The notes under the pieces are model-generated. The model was not told where the DNA came from and ran no database searches. It was given only the letters and a program-made list of their open reading frames with translations. From positions 131,501 to 195,500 of the forward strand of contig JAFEUB010001043.1 in assembly GCA_024529925.1 (NCBI GenBank): 64,000 nt of DNA, given 5' to 3'. Positions 51,960-64,000 of this stretch are shown piece after piece (position 1 is the first letter of the stretch; each line of letters begins with the position of its first letter). Position numbers and translations under genes: made by a program. The DNA comes from Ophthalmolycus amberensis (taxonomy: Eukaryota; Chordata; Actinopteri; Perciformes; Zoarcidae).

Positions 51960-52030
51960 CATAGCGCACGCGCAGCGGGCGAGCGGAAGCTACTGTGATT
52001 GGCTGACTGCTTGGGAAGCCCCGCCCCCAC
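51960..52030 (-). promoter_or_regulatory. ddx17: ddx17 core promoter
   Basis: Three motifs lie 340-400 bases upstream of the start codon. They are an NRF1-type palindrome (GCGCACGCGCA, 51964-51974), an inverted CCAAT box (ATTGG, 51998-52002) and a GC box (GCCCCGCCCCC, 52018-52028). There is no TATA box. This is a typical housekeeping layout. Confidence 0.65.
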
Positions 52031-54364
52031 ATATGATCGAGCGTCAGTCCTTTTTCTTTTGGTCCGCTTCATACCTGCCCTTTAAATCAACTGTGTTTCA
52101 TCTGAAAGTAAAATCAGATACCAAAAGGGTTTCTTGATGACACCCACTATTTTGTGATTCATAAAAGTAATATATTCAATATTTAACCAAATATTTGGAT
52201 GTTATATTGTGATGAATGGCGTCTACAAGCCGACGTGATCAAAAACCTGGCAGAAATATATTTTTTTGCATTTTGTATTTTATTTCCTTTTCAACAACAG
52301 AAACAATTATAGCATCAAAACAAGAGATAGTATTGCCAATATACAAATTAAAAAGTGTACAACAGAACTAAAACAATAGAATATATGAAAATGAATCGAT
52401 TAAACCCAAGCACTATACCAAGCAATGCCATTACATCATCATGAATGTCTCACAGTGCTTCCACAGAGTTTAACTATTTACAACATCCCCTCCTTTCTGG
52501 TATAATATTTCCTGGTTATATATTCTCACCTTTGTGATTAATATCCAGCTTTTAAATCACACGGTGTCTGTGTTACTGTTATTCGATAGTGTTTTGAATG
52601 TAGATGCTTGCGTTGGACACGCTGTTAACTCGGGGCAGAGTAAAAGGCAGTGAGTGGGACATAGTTCAGCAGTCACAGCAGGAAACTCTCAACACTTTCA
52701 TTATTCCGCTAACTGAACACGATTTTGCAATTTAGAAGATGATTGCGCTCTTTTGAGGATGCACATCAATTTGGCAGTTAATTTTTCACTTGGACGACAT
52801 TCATCACAAACAAGGACTTCACGGTTTGTTTACTTTCAGTCAACAGAATTGAGTCAATCTGTAGTTTGTATTATGCACTTCACATAAGAGGAAAACAATG
52901 ATCACACATTTAGCGCCAGCATCGGGGCTAAAGTCACCCGTCAAAAGGATCTAGTCAGCGTTTATATTGCTGTGTTCTGCCATCAAACGTACACGACCAC
53001 AAGCAACTTCTATACTGGCCCCTGCTGAAACGCATAGTCAACATCAGTTGATTAACAATTAACTCTACCAATGGGAACCAGAGGATGACGGGCAGACCTG
53101 AAGGTTCTGACTCACTTGAGGATTTATTTTTCCCACCATGCATCACTGCTATAGTGTGCTTCTGAACCAGTCTATGTGCAGCTTGCATACATTATTTTAA
53201 TGCCCATATATTCCTTTTCCAGGTAGAGTCTAATTTAAAGCCCTGTCTGCACTGAGACTCTTTGAACGGCCTTATCTGTCTGTCCTGACTAACTCACTGC
53301 TGCTATAGCAGCGATTCCCTTATAAACAACACCAGCAGAGGCAGGCCTGATCTGTGCTGGATTTAATTATGGGATTACAATCCGCAGCACATCACAGCTG
53401 GGAAGCGCTGCTGCTTCTTCAGTAATCTGTGTGGGCGTCAGTCGCCCTGCCCGCACTAACATCCCTCCTACAGCTGCTCCCGCTCGGTGCTCCACAAACA
53501 GCAACATTGCACACAGAGCCAACAGCCGGAGTCATGCGATTACACCTTTGAGTCACTGGCTCATATGAACCCATAACAAAATGAAAACAAAATGAATATT
53601 CATAACGTTTTGTGGAATAACAATCTTCCAACAAACTACTCTTTAAATGAGTTACACCTTCGAGGTCATACAACATTTAAATCAGAAACGTGATTAAATT
53701 CTTATATATTAAATCAAGCCAATTCAAAGGCTCCGTAGCTTTGCGTGACTATAAATCAACTCTAAATCTTAAGACAGTGCGTCTCATTGACTGATTGACT
53801 GGAGCACATTGTACTCCTATTTGGCAATGATTCAGTAAGAGGCAGAACTGGCAGAGGGGTTAATATGAAAACTGACGCCATGTGTTTCAGATGTAGATGG
53901 CACTTATTTGCTCTGGCATACACCTTATATCTGTCATATCTTTATGTATTTCTGCTGTGGTGTTTGAAGTGCATCATAAGGACGCTGTATGCAGGCACGG
54001 TTATTTGTACCATGTTCTGTCAGTAATGGCTCCTATGACATCAACACAAATGACAACTGACTATTTAATAACCAGTTAATACATCTAATGTCTGTCTGAA
54101 CATCTGGACTTCTCTCTGACTTCTCCAACCTCTTATTACCCCTTTCCGCGTAAAAACCCTCCATCCCTTCCCACAGTCTGGTACCTATGGTTTTATAAAT
54201 CTGAGATAAATCTGATCTTTTCATTGTTGTCTAAATATAAAATAAAAACAAAACTGAATCTGTTCTTCCATGTTAAGGTACCAACAAAAAGATCTGATTC
54301 TTCCCACACTGGTGATAAGAATCCAACATGGGCTACGGGAGCAGGGCGAGTGTGTGTTTGAGTC
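52031..54364 (-). other. tmem184b: tmem184b 3' UTR and spacer
   Basis: AT-rich sequence after the tmem184b stop. TTTATT at 52279-52284 (AATAAA on minus) would give a 2.1 kb 3' UTR ending about 230 bases from the ddx17 promoter. No coding signal; other poly(A) signals are possible. Confidence 0.45.
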
Positions 54365-57300
54365 TCAGAACTCGTCGTCAGAGCTGAGCAGCAGGGTCTT
54401 TTCGTTGTCCCCGTGGGTGCTGAGGTTACTGTGGCTGCGGGAGAAGGGTGGCCCCCCACTTCGCTCCAGTGTGGACTGCTGGGTGTACTGCTGATAAGCC
54501 GGGGAGAAGTTGTGGATGGCATCCTGGACCATGTCCCCTGGGTTCATGGTCTCCTTCAGGCTGCTGGAGATGCTCTTCATTGGGGCACAGCGGCCTGGAG
54601 GAGAGGGGGGGCGGAGAGGTTGGAATATCAATAAAGAGACACAGAAGTGGACAAGGAGGGAGATATGAAAGTGACGGACGATGAGTGAGAAAATTGCGAG
54701 GCTGTGTTTCCTTCCAACTGTCAAGGGAATTGTTCTTTATTTTACCCAAAAACATAATTGTGTTCCCTGAATGCCAGAGACAGGCATGTTATATGATAAT
54801 GCAACCGTAGTTAGTATGATAATACTGGAGGTCAAGATGAATGCACATTTTATGACATAACAGGCAATATACCACGAGGCAGGTGATGATTTAACACCAG
54901 GTTACACTAATGTTTCACTGCTGGGAGAGAGAGAATCAGAGGGGACCACTGAGCCTCGGGTAGGAACACAGACAAGCAAAATGCTCAAGGACTGACGTCA
55001 CCGGCTGCAAAATGAACATAAAGAAACAGAACAAGACAGCCACGGTTTGAAATGAGCAAACTGAACTCATGCTGAACTGAAAACAATGTTACAGTAATGG
55101 ACATTCAACCACATTCAAACACCAACGGGCAAAGAAAAAGCACTTCTGGGGACAAACTGTGGTAGATGCAGACGAAACACAGCGAACATCAGACCTACCG
55201 TACTGTCCATAGATAGGAAAGGAGCCTTTCAGCGCAGCACAGTGAAGGAGAGAGAGGGAGAGAAAAAAGGAGACAAAGAGAGACAAAGAACACAAGAAAG
55301 TCAGGATGAAAATGAAGAGAAAGCAGAAGAGAAGAGAAAGACTCAACATATATAGAGAGAGAGGAATCAAAGTAAAATAGGTTGGGAAACAAAGAGTCAC
55401 ATCAGACTGCAGAAATCAAGTCCATGTCGAGGACCATTCACATTCAGAGCAGACCGATTATAATGCTATACTATAACTCTCTTCTCTCTTCATCTATATA
55501 TTTAGCTTTAATGCTCTGATCTCACACCAGCCTCTTAACGCCTCCCTTACCGTACGAGTCCAGTCTTTTATCCATGTAGACCTTGTAAGTGAAGGCATGG
55601 CGCAGAGCAACGGCAGCGAAGAACATCTCAATGCAGACGATGAAGTTTTGGTAACCAGCGGCAACCGTTCCCTTGCCCACGGAGAAGTCCGCCGAGGTGA
55701 TCTGAGGGATGGCGCCGCACTTCTCCAGGATGGCCAGCAGCATGCCTGAATCAGACCGAAGAGAGAGAGCGGAGAGAGAACAGGAAAATAAAAAAGGGCT
55801 GCAGTATGCAATTATGCTTTTTCTGTCTGTCAACCTCTCGGACATTCCCAATATGTTGATAGGAACACACCTCTACGGGCTGCTCTGTGTTGAGAAGGCG
55901 GAGCTCTTACCTTGCCAGAAGGAGAGAAAGATGACTGATTTGACCATGACGAACTTGAGCATGGGGTTGTAGGGGACGAGCAGTTCACGCGTGGCGAAGT
56001 AGAAGAGGAAGAGAGCGTAGAGCGACAGGCTGACGGAGACGTTGTAGATGATGGTCACGTACAGGTAGCCACTAGCCACGCTGGAGGAAGAAAGAATGTG
56101 CGTTAGCTGTGACACACAAGACGTAAAGCGGACTCACAATCAACGTGAACCTACACAAGGCAGGTTTCTCATTTGGGCAAAGAGTTAAAACCCTTGAGTG
56201 TCTCAGCTCTGGAGAAGATGCAGCTCTTCATTGTGTAGGATGATGATATTTACATGAAGCTTCACTGTAGAGCAGCACTCCTGATGCTTTCTGTTTTTAC
56301 AGGCCCTCATTAGGGAGTTACTCATTAATAATATAACTTCTCTGGATTGCTGCTCAGCCATTGTGGTCTGACAAAACCTTTCGCTGAGGTTGGTCGGCGT
56401 CCACAGCAGTGCGACACGACAAGTCGGAACACAATAGATCACGAAGAAGCCTCTGCTGTGAATGTGGAAACTTACTTAAAGTCTCCATCTTTGTATTTCC
56501 CGAAGGCCTGCAGAATGACGGTGATCACTGCCATCAGGGGTTTCACCACGCAGAACTGGAGAGTGGCCTGAAGAAGCAAGAGTGAGAGGAAAAGAAACAA
56601 TAGAGTCACAGCAGGTCAGTAGAAGCCCCACGCGCTCATAGTCTTCATCAAAATGTCAAAAACTGAGTGTGAAGCTTCTGAAAACGAGCAATTCTCAAGG
56701 AGACATTCAGGAAATATGTACAGAAAGAAATCTGTAAACGAATACACAGTGCTAACACCCTTTGAGTAATATGAAACAGTGTGCAGTCTGAGAGCCAAGA
56801 GAGTGATCGGTACCTGTTTGCAAAACCTGAGGAAACCAATGGAGTACGTCTTTCCCCACAGACAGCAGGTCCCATACACACAGCTCGACCTAAAGGGGAG
56901 GAAAGGTCAACATCGTCGTAGAAGTAGACAAGCGACTTTAACATGAAATGACTATCAATAAAGAGGCGAATTAGAAGGAAGGAGAGTGGAATCAAAAGAG
57001 GGAAGAGGAGAGCACTTACTCAATAGGTTTCCCTCTGATCTCAGCCATGATGGCGCTCTCTCCTCCCAGATACTCGTAACACAGACTCAGGAAGTTGTAG
57101 ATGACAAAGGCTGAAGACACATTGAAGACACATTGCAAAAGAATTAGGGCGATCACTAGTGTCTGTGACATCACTCCCAGATTCACAGCCCGATTTGTTA
57201 GGACAGTAGAGGACGAACCGATCTTGGCTCAAGAGCTGAAGATAATTTGGGCCTCAGATCGGTTAAACAGTAACGGAGCAGAGACCCCGAACCTAAATGC

Positions 57301-59255
57301 ATCTATACCAAGGTTTTACAAAAATATCATGTCAAAGTTGCTGACGTGGGTCTTTGGAAACACTGGACATTTCTAACAGCCTCCAAAAAGCAGTCACAGC
57401 AGCGGTCGGTTAGTCACACAGTGTCGTCAACGCTCCGTCGTGATTACGTTTTGCAGATTTTGTTCCAGAACTGCTGAGCGTGCCACTTCCAGGCAGAAAG
57501 GTGAGTCACCCCCCAATCAGCCGGCTTCAGAGACGAGTGTGTAATGTTGTGAGTGAGGTATAAGCCGAAGCGTAATTGTGAGGTATAGTTCCCCAATGCC
57601 GGGAGCAGAGGTGAAGCCGCGTGAGAACGGGACGCCTGTGGAGACGCTGTTGAATAGAACTCGATGACATCATGTACGGTGTTGCATAACCAATAAAAGA
57701 TACAAATCACATTGGATTATGTTGATGTTTGTTGGTCTTCCATCAATGCAGACAGCTACACTGGTTGCTTCTGAAGCGTCTGTGGTCAGTGGTGCCGATT
57801 CATAAATGCAATGACGCCAACATAAAGTAGTCCCTAGAAAGCACACAGCTTTACAGTGCACAGACACGTCACAGCCGGCGTACTGGTCAATAATTCACGG
57901 GCTATTCTGCAAACACTTATACTCTATTGGACACTTTATTAAGAAGTCATATATAATTTAAATAAACCTGACTGAACAACACACACACACACTGATCCCA
58001 GTAATTGGAGTCCCTGAGCGAGCGCAGTGTTTTCTCGTCTGCTGCCCCAGGTGTTCTCAGGCTAATTTAAGGGTTAACCCACTGCCTCCGCTCTCGCTGC
58101 TGTGTAAAGAGGCTCAGTTTTCAAGGTGAGCCTGTGACTGTAGCACACAGGCAACCCTGCCAGGAGCCAGTCAGCACAGTGCTGGCTTTGTTCATGTTGC
58201 AGAACTAAAAGTGTACTTTCACTGCTTTTAGCTTGAGCATAAATATCCACGAGTGTTACTCAATGAGAGCAACAACATATACATGTCTTAATCTAGACGT
58301 GTAAGCTCTCCAAGTCAATACTGTGCCTCTATAAAGATAGTTGTCTGTGACTTACATATCCAACAGCATAAACAGTAACCTCCACTTTCATACATTATTC
58401 ATTCTGTAATATCTACTGGATTGTGATCCACTCCCCAAGAGAAATAAGAGGAGGTATAGTAGTGCTGTAACCGGCACATAATGGCCCCAGAAGTGCAGCT
58501 TTTCAACCATAAAGGTGCAAAGTATTTGTGCAAAGGTGTGGCCATTAGGCCTGAACTCAAAGTACATTTTAAGGTGTTTATGAACTCATACTAGTCACCT
58601 GGTAGCTGAGTGAGCTGGTGATGCAGAGACAGCATGAGTGTGTAAGAGTATAACAGTGTGTATATGTTACTTTTTACCTGCAGTAGATCCTGGCACAAGT
58701 TGTGCCTCTGCTATTAACAGCAGCAGTACTAAACATGTCTGTTTATGATGAAAAAATGTATTGTTTAAAATATAAGATGATAGGAAAATAACAGCCAGCA
58801 GTTCACGCAAATGAGAGGCTTGAGGCAGGTTTCTGCCTTCCTGTCGATCAACTGCTAGTTTCAGCACTAAAAGCACGCTCGGGCAATTATCCTGATGAAG
58901 CCGATGTGATGATGGGACACTAAAAGCAAATTGCCTCAAACATAACCACAGTATGATATATAATTGCTTGTTTTATTCTTAATTGTTCTAAAAACTCTTA
59001 ATGGGCACCGTGAGGGATGGAAAAAAAAGAACAAGCTTGCGATATATCTGCTCATCGAGTGAGTTGCCATTTCAAAGTCTTCGAGGATTTGCTCGTTTTC
59101 CTGCAGTTGCTAGGAAACAGGTTTCCCCCCTCCCCATGCAAGCCCGAGAGGCCACGGAGACACGAGGACAACCTTTGGAAATGAAGACACTGCAAAGGCC
59201 ATCTGCCGCATCGCAACACGTTCATTCTCACACCCTTCTTTCTGCTGGGAGTCAA

Positions 59256-59306
<51 letters not shown>

Positions 59307-62000
59307 TTCTGCTCTTTGCCAAATATGGCAGCACTAAATCCAGCCTGCGGCACAACTTGCTAGTGTGGCGGCGCATTGCACTGCGTTCCTCCATCCACTC
59401 ACCTTCGTAGCAGTCTCGGACTGTGTCAAAGTACACATAATACTCCTCATTGGTGAAGAACAGGAGGCTGAGCCAGGAGTCGAAGGCATAGATGGGGACT
59501 ATGAAGAGGATCCTAACTATGTGCCTCTGCTCGTTTGGAGAGCTGTAGTAACGCAGGTGCATGTAGATCTAAAAAGAGAAAGAAGAAAAACAAAAAAAAG
59601 GTCTGAAATCTAAGAACATACAATGATGAAAGACACCATTATCTAACCGGGATAAGCAATAAAAAAAAAACAGCAGGTATTCACTTTTAACTTGTCTACA
59701 ACAGCAGAGCATGGCGAGGCACAGGTGGAGGTACAAGGTGCTTTATAAGACATCCCTCTAAAGGAGGACAGGAGATTTACAGTGGAGGGTTTAACATGGT
59801 GCCTTGGTAACAAACACTTTCTTGCCAAAGGTTGACTCAAATATGCATTGCCCTTTTTGTAAAATACCTGAGCGTCATACATGCGTTTGTTAAATGTACC
59901 CGTGTTGCACCTGTGCTTGACGTCTTGAACGTGCTCTGTGGAAAGTCGGGGGAGGTCTTTTCTGTGGGTCTGTATATTTTGGGACTCATGTACTCATGTG
60001 TCCTGCTACATTTCCTGTATGCTCAGTCCAAGCTGTCCTCAAGGCTCACTGGGTGAAACCATGTGAGGGGATGTGGGTCTGTGGGTCTTCTTTTTGCTTG
60101 GTGGGTGCATGTGGAATGTGTGAGTGTCGATGGGTGAAAGAGTGAAGGAACATCATTTATTTAACTCTCGTTTCTCTTCCTGTTTATTCCCTTGTGCTGG
60201 TGGCTTTTAAGTAAGATGTTTAATTGAAGGACATAAACAAATCCTGACGTGGTGGATAAACGGGTTTAAATCAGAAACTAACTGCTACCTCATGGAACCT
60301 GCATGCCGAGCTCTAGTGTGTCTGAGCAGGTCAGAGTACAGCCGGTTTACATTTGCTTTAGTCGGACACTGGAGTGCTGCGAGTGTGGAAGGTGTGTGTT
60401 TGCGTGCGTGCGCTGACACATGGGCTGTTCCGGGTAACTGACACTGAGCTTTTATCACTCCCATTGAGAGCAGCAGACGGCAGGAAAGAGCAGGGCAGGC
60501 GCCTCTGTCTGCTTCATCCGGCTCCTCTCCACTTACACAATGTCGCACCGATCACCTTTCCTGGTCTGTAAACAGACACACACCTTTGGTAGCATAACAA
60601 ACAGTGGGCGACAATACGCCAAGCGGGACAGTGCACTCCGCTCACACAGGGCTTGTTGCTAGGTGACCCTCCACACGCACACACACACACATCCCCGTCT
60701 CTTTCATGTCGAGGTCGAGCTAGCAGCACTTGTTGCCAGAGTGACAGAGGGCTCTTCTTTAAGCCTGTATGTGAAGAACAATAGAGGCCGAATCATTAAC
60801 CTGTGCCTCGGGGTAGAGTCCAGCTCACGCACATAAAAGGTACGTTTAGTAATAAACGTCTGTGTTACATGGGGGCTGATAAACTGACACAAACAAGGCA
60901 AACAGGACTTGTGCACTTATCTGCACCACTATCACTCAAACAAACACCTCCAACTCCAGAGACTGTCAACACTCTGCTCTCTGTGAAAACACAGGAAACT
61001 AAAGTATGTCCCTTTACAACTTGATTCTCTTGTAGCTTTTCCTCACATCATCCACCCGTAGTCGACATTTTCTAAACCTATTGTAGATTCTTCTAGAAGC
61101 TTCAGACAAACCGCGCACCCTCCTATGGCTACCCGAGGTATCTGGCACATGTTAGTTGTGTTTCAGGGGGAATAATCAACCCTCGGTCAATCAAACTGCA
61201 AACATCTTAATGCTGAAGATGTGCTAACTTCCCTGAAAACTGTTTTTTGAATTTGAAAAGGTTTTATAGGTTCCATTCACTTAAACACTTAATGTGTCTG
61301 AAGCATAAATGTGCATGCTCAGTGTTAAACCAATGTGCAACAAGTAGTGTGGACCAGCTACATGGAAAATGTGAAGCTTTCTCCCCACAGGATGGGAAAC
61401 GTTTAACAGCATGCATGTGTTTAGTGTGTGAGCGTGCATATGGCCTTAGATTAACAGATACTCGTGGAAAAATACTCCTGGGTGTGAATGCAGTTTGTTT
61501 TTTTTGCTTACGAGGAGCCATTTGTACTCAACAAACCTACCTCCCTTACATGACGGGTAAAGAAAAAGAGGCAGAAAGGTGGGTGGACCTGAAAGACCAT
61601 GAGCGAGATTAGTTTTATCCAAGTGCTCAAGTTTAACTCTGGGCAAAGACATGAAAACAGAAGCTACCACACCAAGCAGATAGGATACTAATGCTGTGTT
61701 CCCACTGATAAATAAAATAAAAAGCCGCATTCATTTCAATAAGACTTGGCAATGGGGTGTCTTCTGCATCCTTACCTGGTGGCATGTGATCAGAAGAGCT
61801 GTCCACACGAAAAACCCAGAGATGGTCTGGGCAGTGGCGGTCATGAGGAAAATTGGCTCTTGTGGTGTGACCACAAGACCCAATGAGGTGTTGGATTGCT
61901 GCGGGGCCGCCGTGGCTGGGGGCCCCGGGGCGAAGCCGACAGGAGAGTCATACCCCAACCTCTCTGCCAGGGTGAGGTCTCGCTGCCAAAGTGGACCCAT
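54365..62000 (-). CDS. tmem184b: Transmembrane protein 184B
   Basis: Exons on the minus strand: 61776-62000, 59403-59568, 57020-57110, 56814-56889, 56476-56567, 55911-56080, 55551-55745 and 54365-54594. All phases agree, giving 414 residues (human 407), or 423 if a 27-base exon at 55199-55225 is included. The family core is clear: GFFVWTALLITCHQ, RILFIVPIYAFDSWLSLLFF, MYGTCC-like VYGTCCLWGKTYSIGF, SGYLYVTIIYN, KSVIFLSFWQG, and the C-terminus EKTLLLSSDDEF. It is a seven-pass membrane protein of endosomal and neuronal compartments, implicated in axon maintenance and MAP kinase signalling. The start ATG stands immediately after a CACACAG acceptor, so a non-coding exon lies further upstream. The N-terminal 50 residues are Pro/Ala-rich and poorly conserved. 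Confidence 0.96.
55199..55225 (-). other. tmem184b: Candidate 27-base microexon of tmem184b
   Basis: It is flanked by AAAG| (with a pyrimidine-rich tract upstream) and |GTAGGTCT. It is phase 1 at both ends and adds nine residues, reading GSFPIYGQY, between LDSY and GRCAPMK. Skipping it keeps the frame. It is absent from the human form I know. Confidence 0.5.
59257..59304. repeat. (CA)n microsatellite in tmem184b intron 2
   Basis: About 24 CA units, just downstream of exon 2 in the direction of transcription. Open frames across it are artefacts. Confidence 0.97.
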
Positions 62001-64000
62001 CTGTGTGAGGAAAGGATGTATATGAGACTTAAATCAAAGCAAATCAGTGTGACAGCAATAAGCTCAAAGCTGCTGACCCAATTTCTCCCCTTATTTTTCT
62101 CTGTGCTTTGCTGAGGGAGGAAGAACAACAGAGTAGCCAGAAGTGATGCTAAATACTAAAAAATGTCCGTCTTCAGAGCAATGAAACACTTTCCCACAAA
62201 TCAGCACCAAAGGTGAGACTCAGGCGATTGAGGCGTGTGGCCGTAGGTAGATGCTGCAATAAGAGAAGATGTATTGACCTAAAGCTGGAACAGAGTAAAA
62301 CAATTGTTTAATGTATGTAACCTCATGCAAATGTCTCCTCCCTAAGATGGATAACGGTGTTTCTGTTCTACACAAATCTTTGCTTTATGACAAAAAAGAG
62401 ACCAGAGCTGTAGCTGAGAAAGATGGGAGACAATACCTAGAAATATTTTTGCACACAAAATATGTGCCCATGCTAAATTTCTGTTGGATTCATCACACAT
62501 GTGGACCGGACAATTTTGCCCTTACCTCTGCGTGCGTATGTTAGTGAATCAGAATCATTCTAAATTAACAGGAGTCAGCATAGTGCCACGCCCCCATTTC
62601 TCCAGATAAGGAAATACGTTTGTTCTAAGAGACGAGCATCGCCCCTAAATCAAAAGAAGCAAAAATAATTTCACGACTGAACGTTGGCCTTTTTCAATAT
62701 GGATATTCTTATGCACTCAAATGTAACCTACAACCAATGCATTAGTACACTAACGGTGTCATGCCGTTTTAATATGCTATGCATTTAGTTTCGGTATCTT
62801 TGGAAGAAAGCCCGGCGTTCATCATTAATGCGTCCCCACTACGCACCGTTCCAGCACAGATTCATGCTCACAGTTTGTGAATTGAGTCTGATAAGTTTTG
62901 TCGAGTGGCTTTCAGCGTATTTCTGCTTCACTTTTTCTCAACATTCATTGTCAAAAAAACTAAGCTAACTTTTATACTGTATCAACCCAAACACTAACGC
63001 TGTATTTCTGCCACATCAGCAGAATGGGAGGATTTCACTCCCACTGGTAAATCCCCATATCTCTGAATTTCAAAAAAGGATTTATAAGAAGGGGAAAATA
63101 AAACAAGTCATCACATGATTACGCCGCACTGATTTGGACAAATGAAAACAAGGCTGGAGCCGACGACATCAAACGCATCCAGAAAGCCGCTCCACCACCC
63201 GCGTGATCAAATCAATACAGATATCTCATACCCTCATCTCTCCAGCTACGCTAATGTCTTGGTGTGGATTCCAGGAAGGCGGAAATCTGATTTTCAGGGA
63301 AAACTAATTTCACAATGACTTTCAAACCCCCGTGCACCAGCTAAATATAGACTGTCACTCAACATGGTTATGGATGACACATGCTGCTTGCCAAAGCCTC
63401 AATCAGCTCGTGGCAATGCAGTCACTGTGAAACACATCAGCATCACACACGCACACACACCAGAATATGCTTCAGGCAGAGGAACTTCAACTCACAACTT
63501 TCTGCATTCCTGGACTGTTTTGTGACATAGCCAGAATATCAATTTATTAATATTAGTTTCTTTAAATTGGTGTAATTAAGGGCTGGGCCGTATCATACTT
63601 CATTCATTACATTATTAATCACAATGCACTTAGCAGACAGTTCCAGTTTGCCATTCCAAAGGAATGCATTTCAATGTGATCAACATTGAGCAGACTATTT
63701 AACAGCTGTGTCCAAACAGATACTGTTATTGAGGAGAGGTTCTTACCATTTATCATGGTATTTATGCATGCACTTATGTATTTACCTATCATGGTTGGAT
63801 GCATGCAAAAACAGGTCAGGTCTGTGCTCATCGTAGCCTATAAGAGCACCATTCGCATCAACAACAACGCTCGGCGCTTCTCAGTGGGCCACAGACAAGA
63901 GAAAGAGATAACTCACAATCCTGCTGACTGCACCTGTGGGTGGGTATGAAAACAAGCATTGTACTTTGACCTGAATCGAGTCAGCAGTGTCTGTGACAGG
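62001..64000. other. Upstream intron of tmem184b, no exon found
   Basis: Because the first coding exon starts at an acceptor, this stretch is probably 5' UTR intron. AT-rich sequence near 63570-63640 (GGGCTGGGCCGTATC, then TTACATTATTAATCACAATG) looks like diverged repeat. No exon, promoter or RNA gene could be supported. Confidence 0.45.

Noticed and set aside
59001..59363. 120-codon plus-strand frame with poly-Thr/His
   Set aside because: Driven by the CA microsatellite in a tmem184b intron.

Overview
The window is vertebrate nuclear DNA, almost certainly from a ray-finned (teleost, percomorph-like) fish. The evidence is compact multi-exon genes with GT-AG introns, long CA and GA microsatellites, teleost-type dispersed repeats, and proteins that match vertebrate families exon by exon. 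Six protein-coding genes could be assembled from splice sites and phase. In order they are sox10 (+), polr2f (-), micall1 (-), gga1 (+), ddx17 (-) and tmem184b (-). All six have human orthologues on 22q13.1, so this is a conserved synteny block. No bacterial-type operons, CRISPR arrays or convincing RNA genes were seen.

Layout. About 1-15,360 has no gene I can support. It holds microsatellites, one tRNA-derived SINE and one common fish repeat, and it is the upstream flank of sox10. A candidate sox10 promoter and non-coding first exon lie near 15,364-15,620. The sox10 coding exons run 18,463-21,872 and are followed by a long 3' UTR. After an empty stretch, polr2f (27,760-28,988) converges on sox10. 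micall1 (30,180-35,859) lies head to head with gga1 (36,911-43,624), about 1 kb apart. gga1 and ddx17 (45,581-51,625) are tail to tail, with candidate poly(A) signals about 160 bases apart. tmem184b (54,365-62,000) follows in the same direction as ddx17, and its 5' UTR exon lies upstream of the coding part shown.

The genes do not form one pathway. sox10 is the neural crest and glial transcription factor, and polr2f is the shared RNA polymerase subunit RPABC2. micall1 and gga1 act in endosome and trans-Golgi membrane traffic, ddx17 is an RNA helicase and splicing or transcription co-regulator, and tmem184b is a seven-pass membrane protein.

Most notable: four genes (sox10, polr2f, gga1, tmem184b) read through cleanly with perfect exon phasing. 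micall1 carries three apparent single-base insertions in two adjacent exons. ddx17 carries three apparent indels in its helicase core, plus an in-frame TAG before a conserved C-terminal tail. These may be sequence errors, polymorphisms or real decay, and the window alone cannot tell. I found no clearly new biological system. The ddx17 stop plus conserved tail, its long intron 11 with a weak acceptor, and a 27-base candidate microexon in tmem184b are the best leads.
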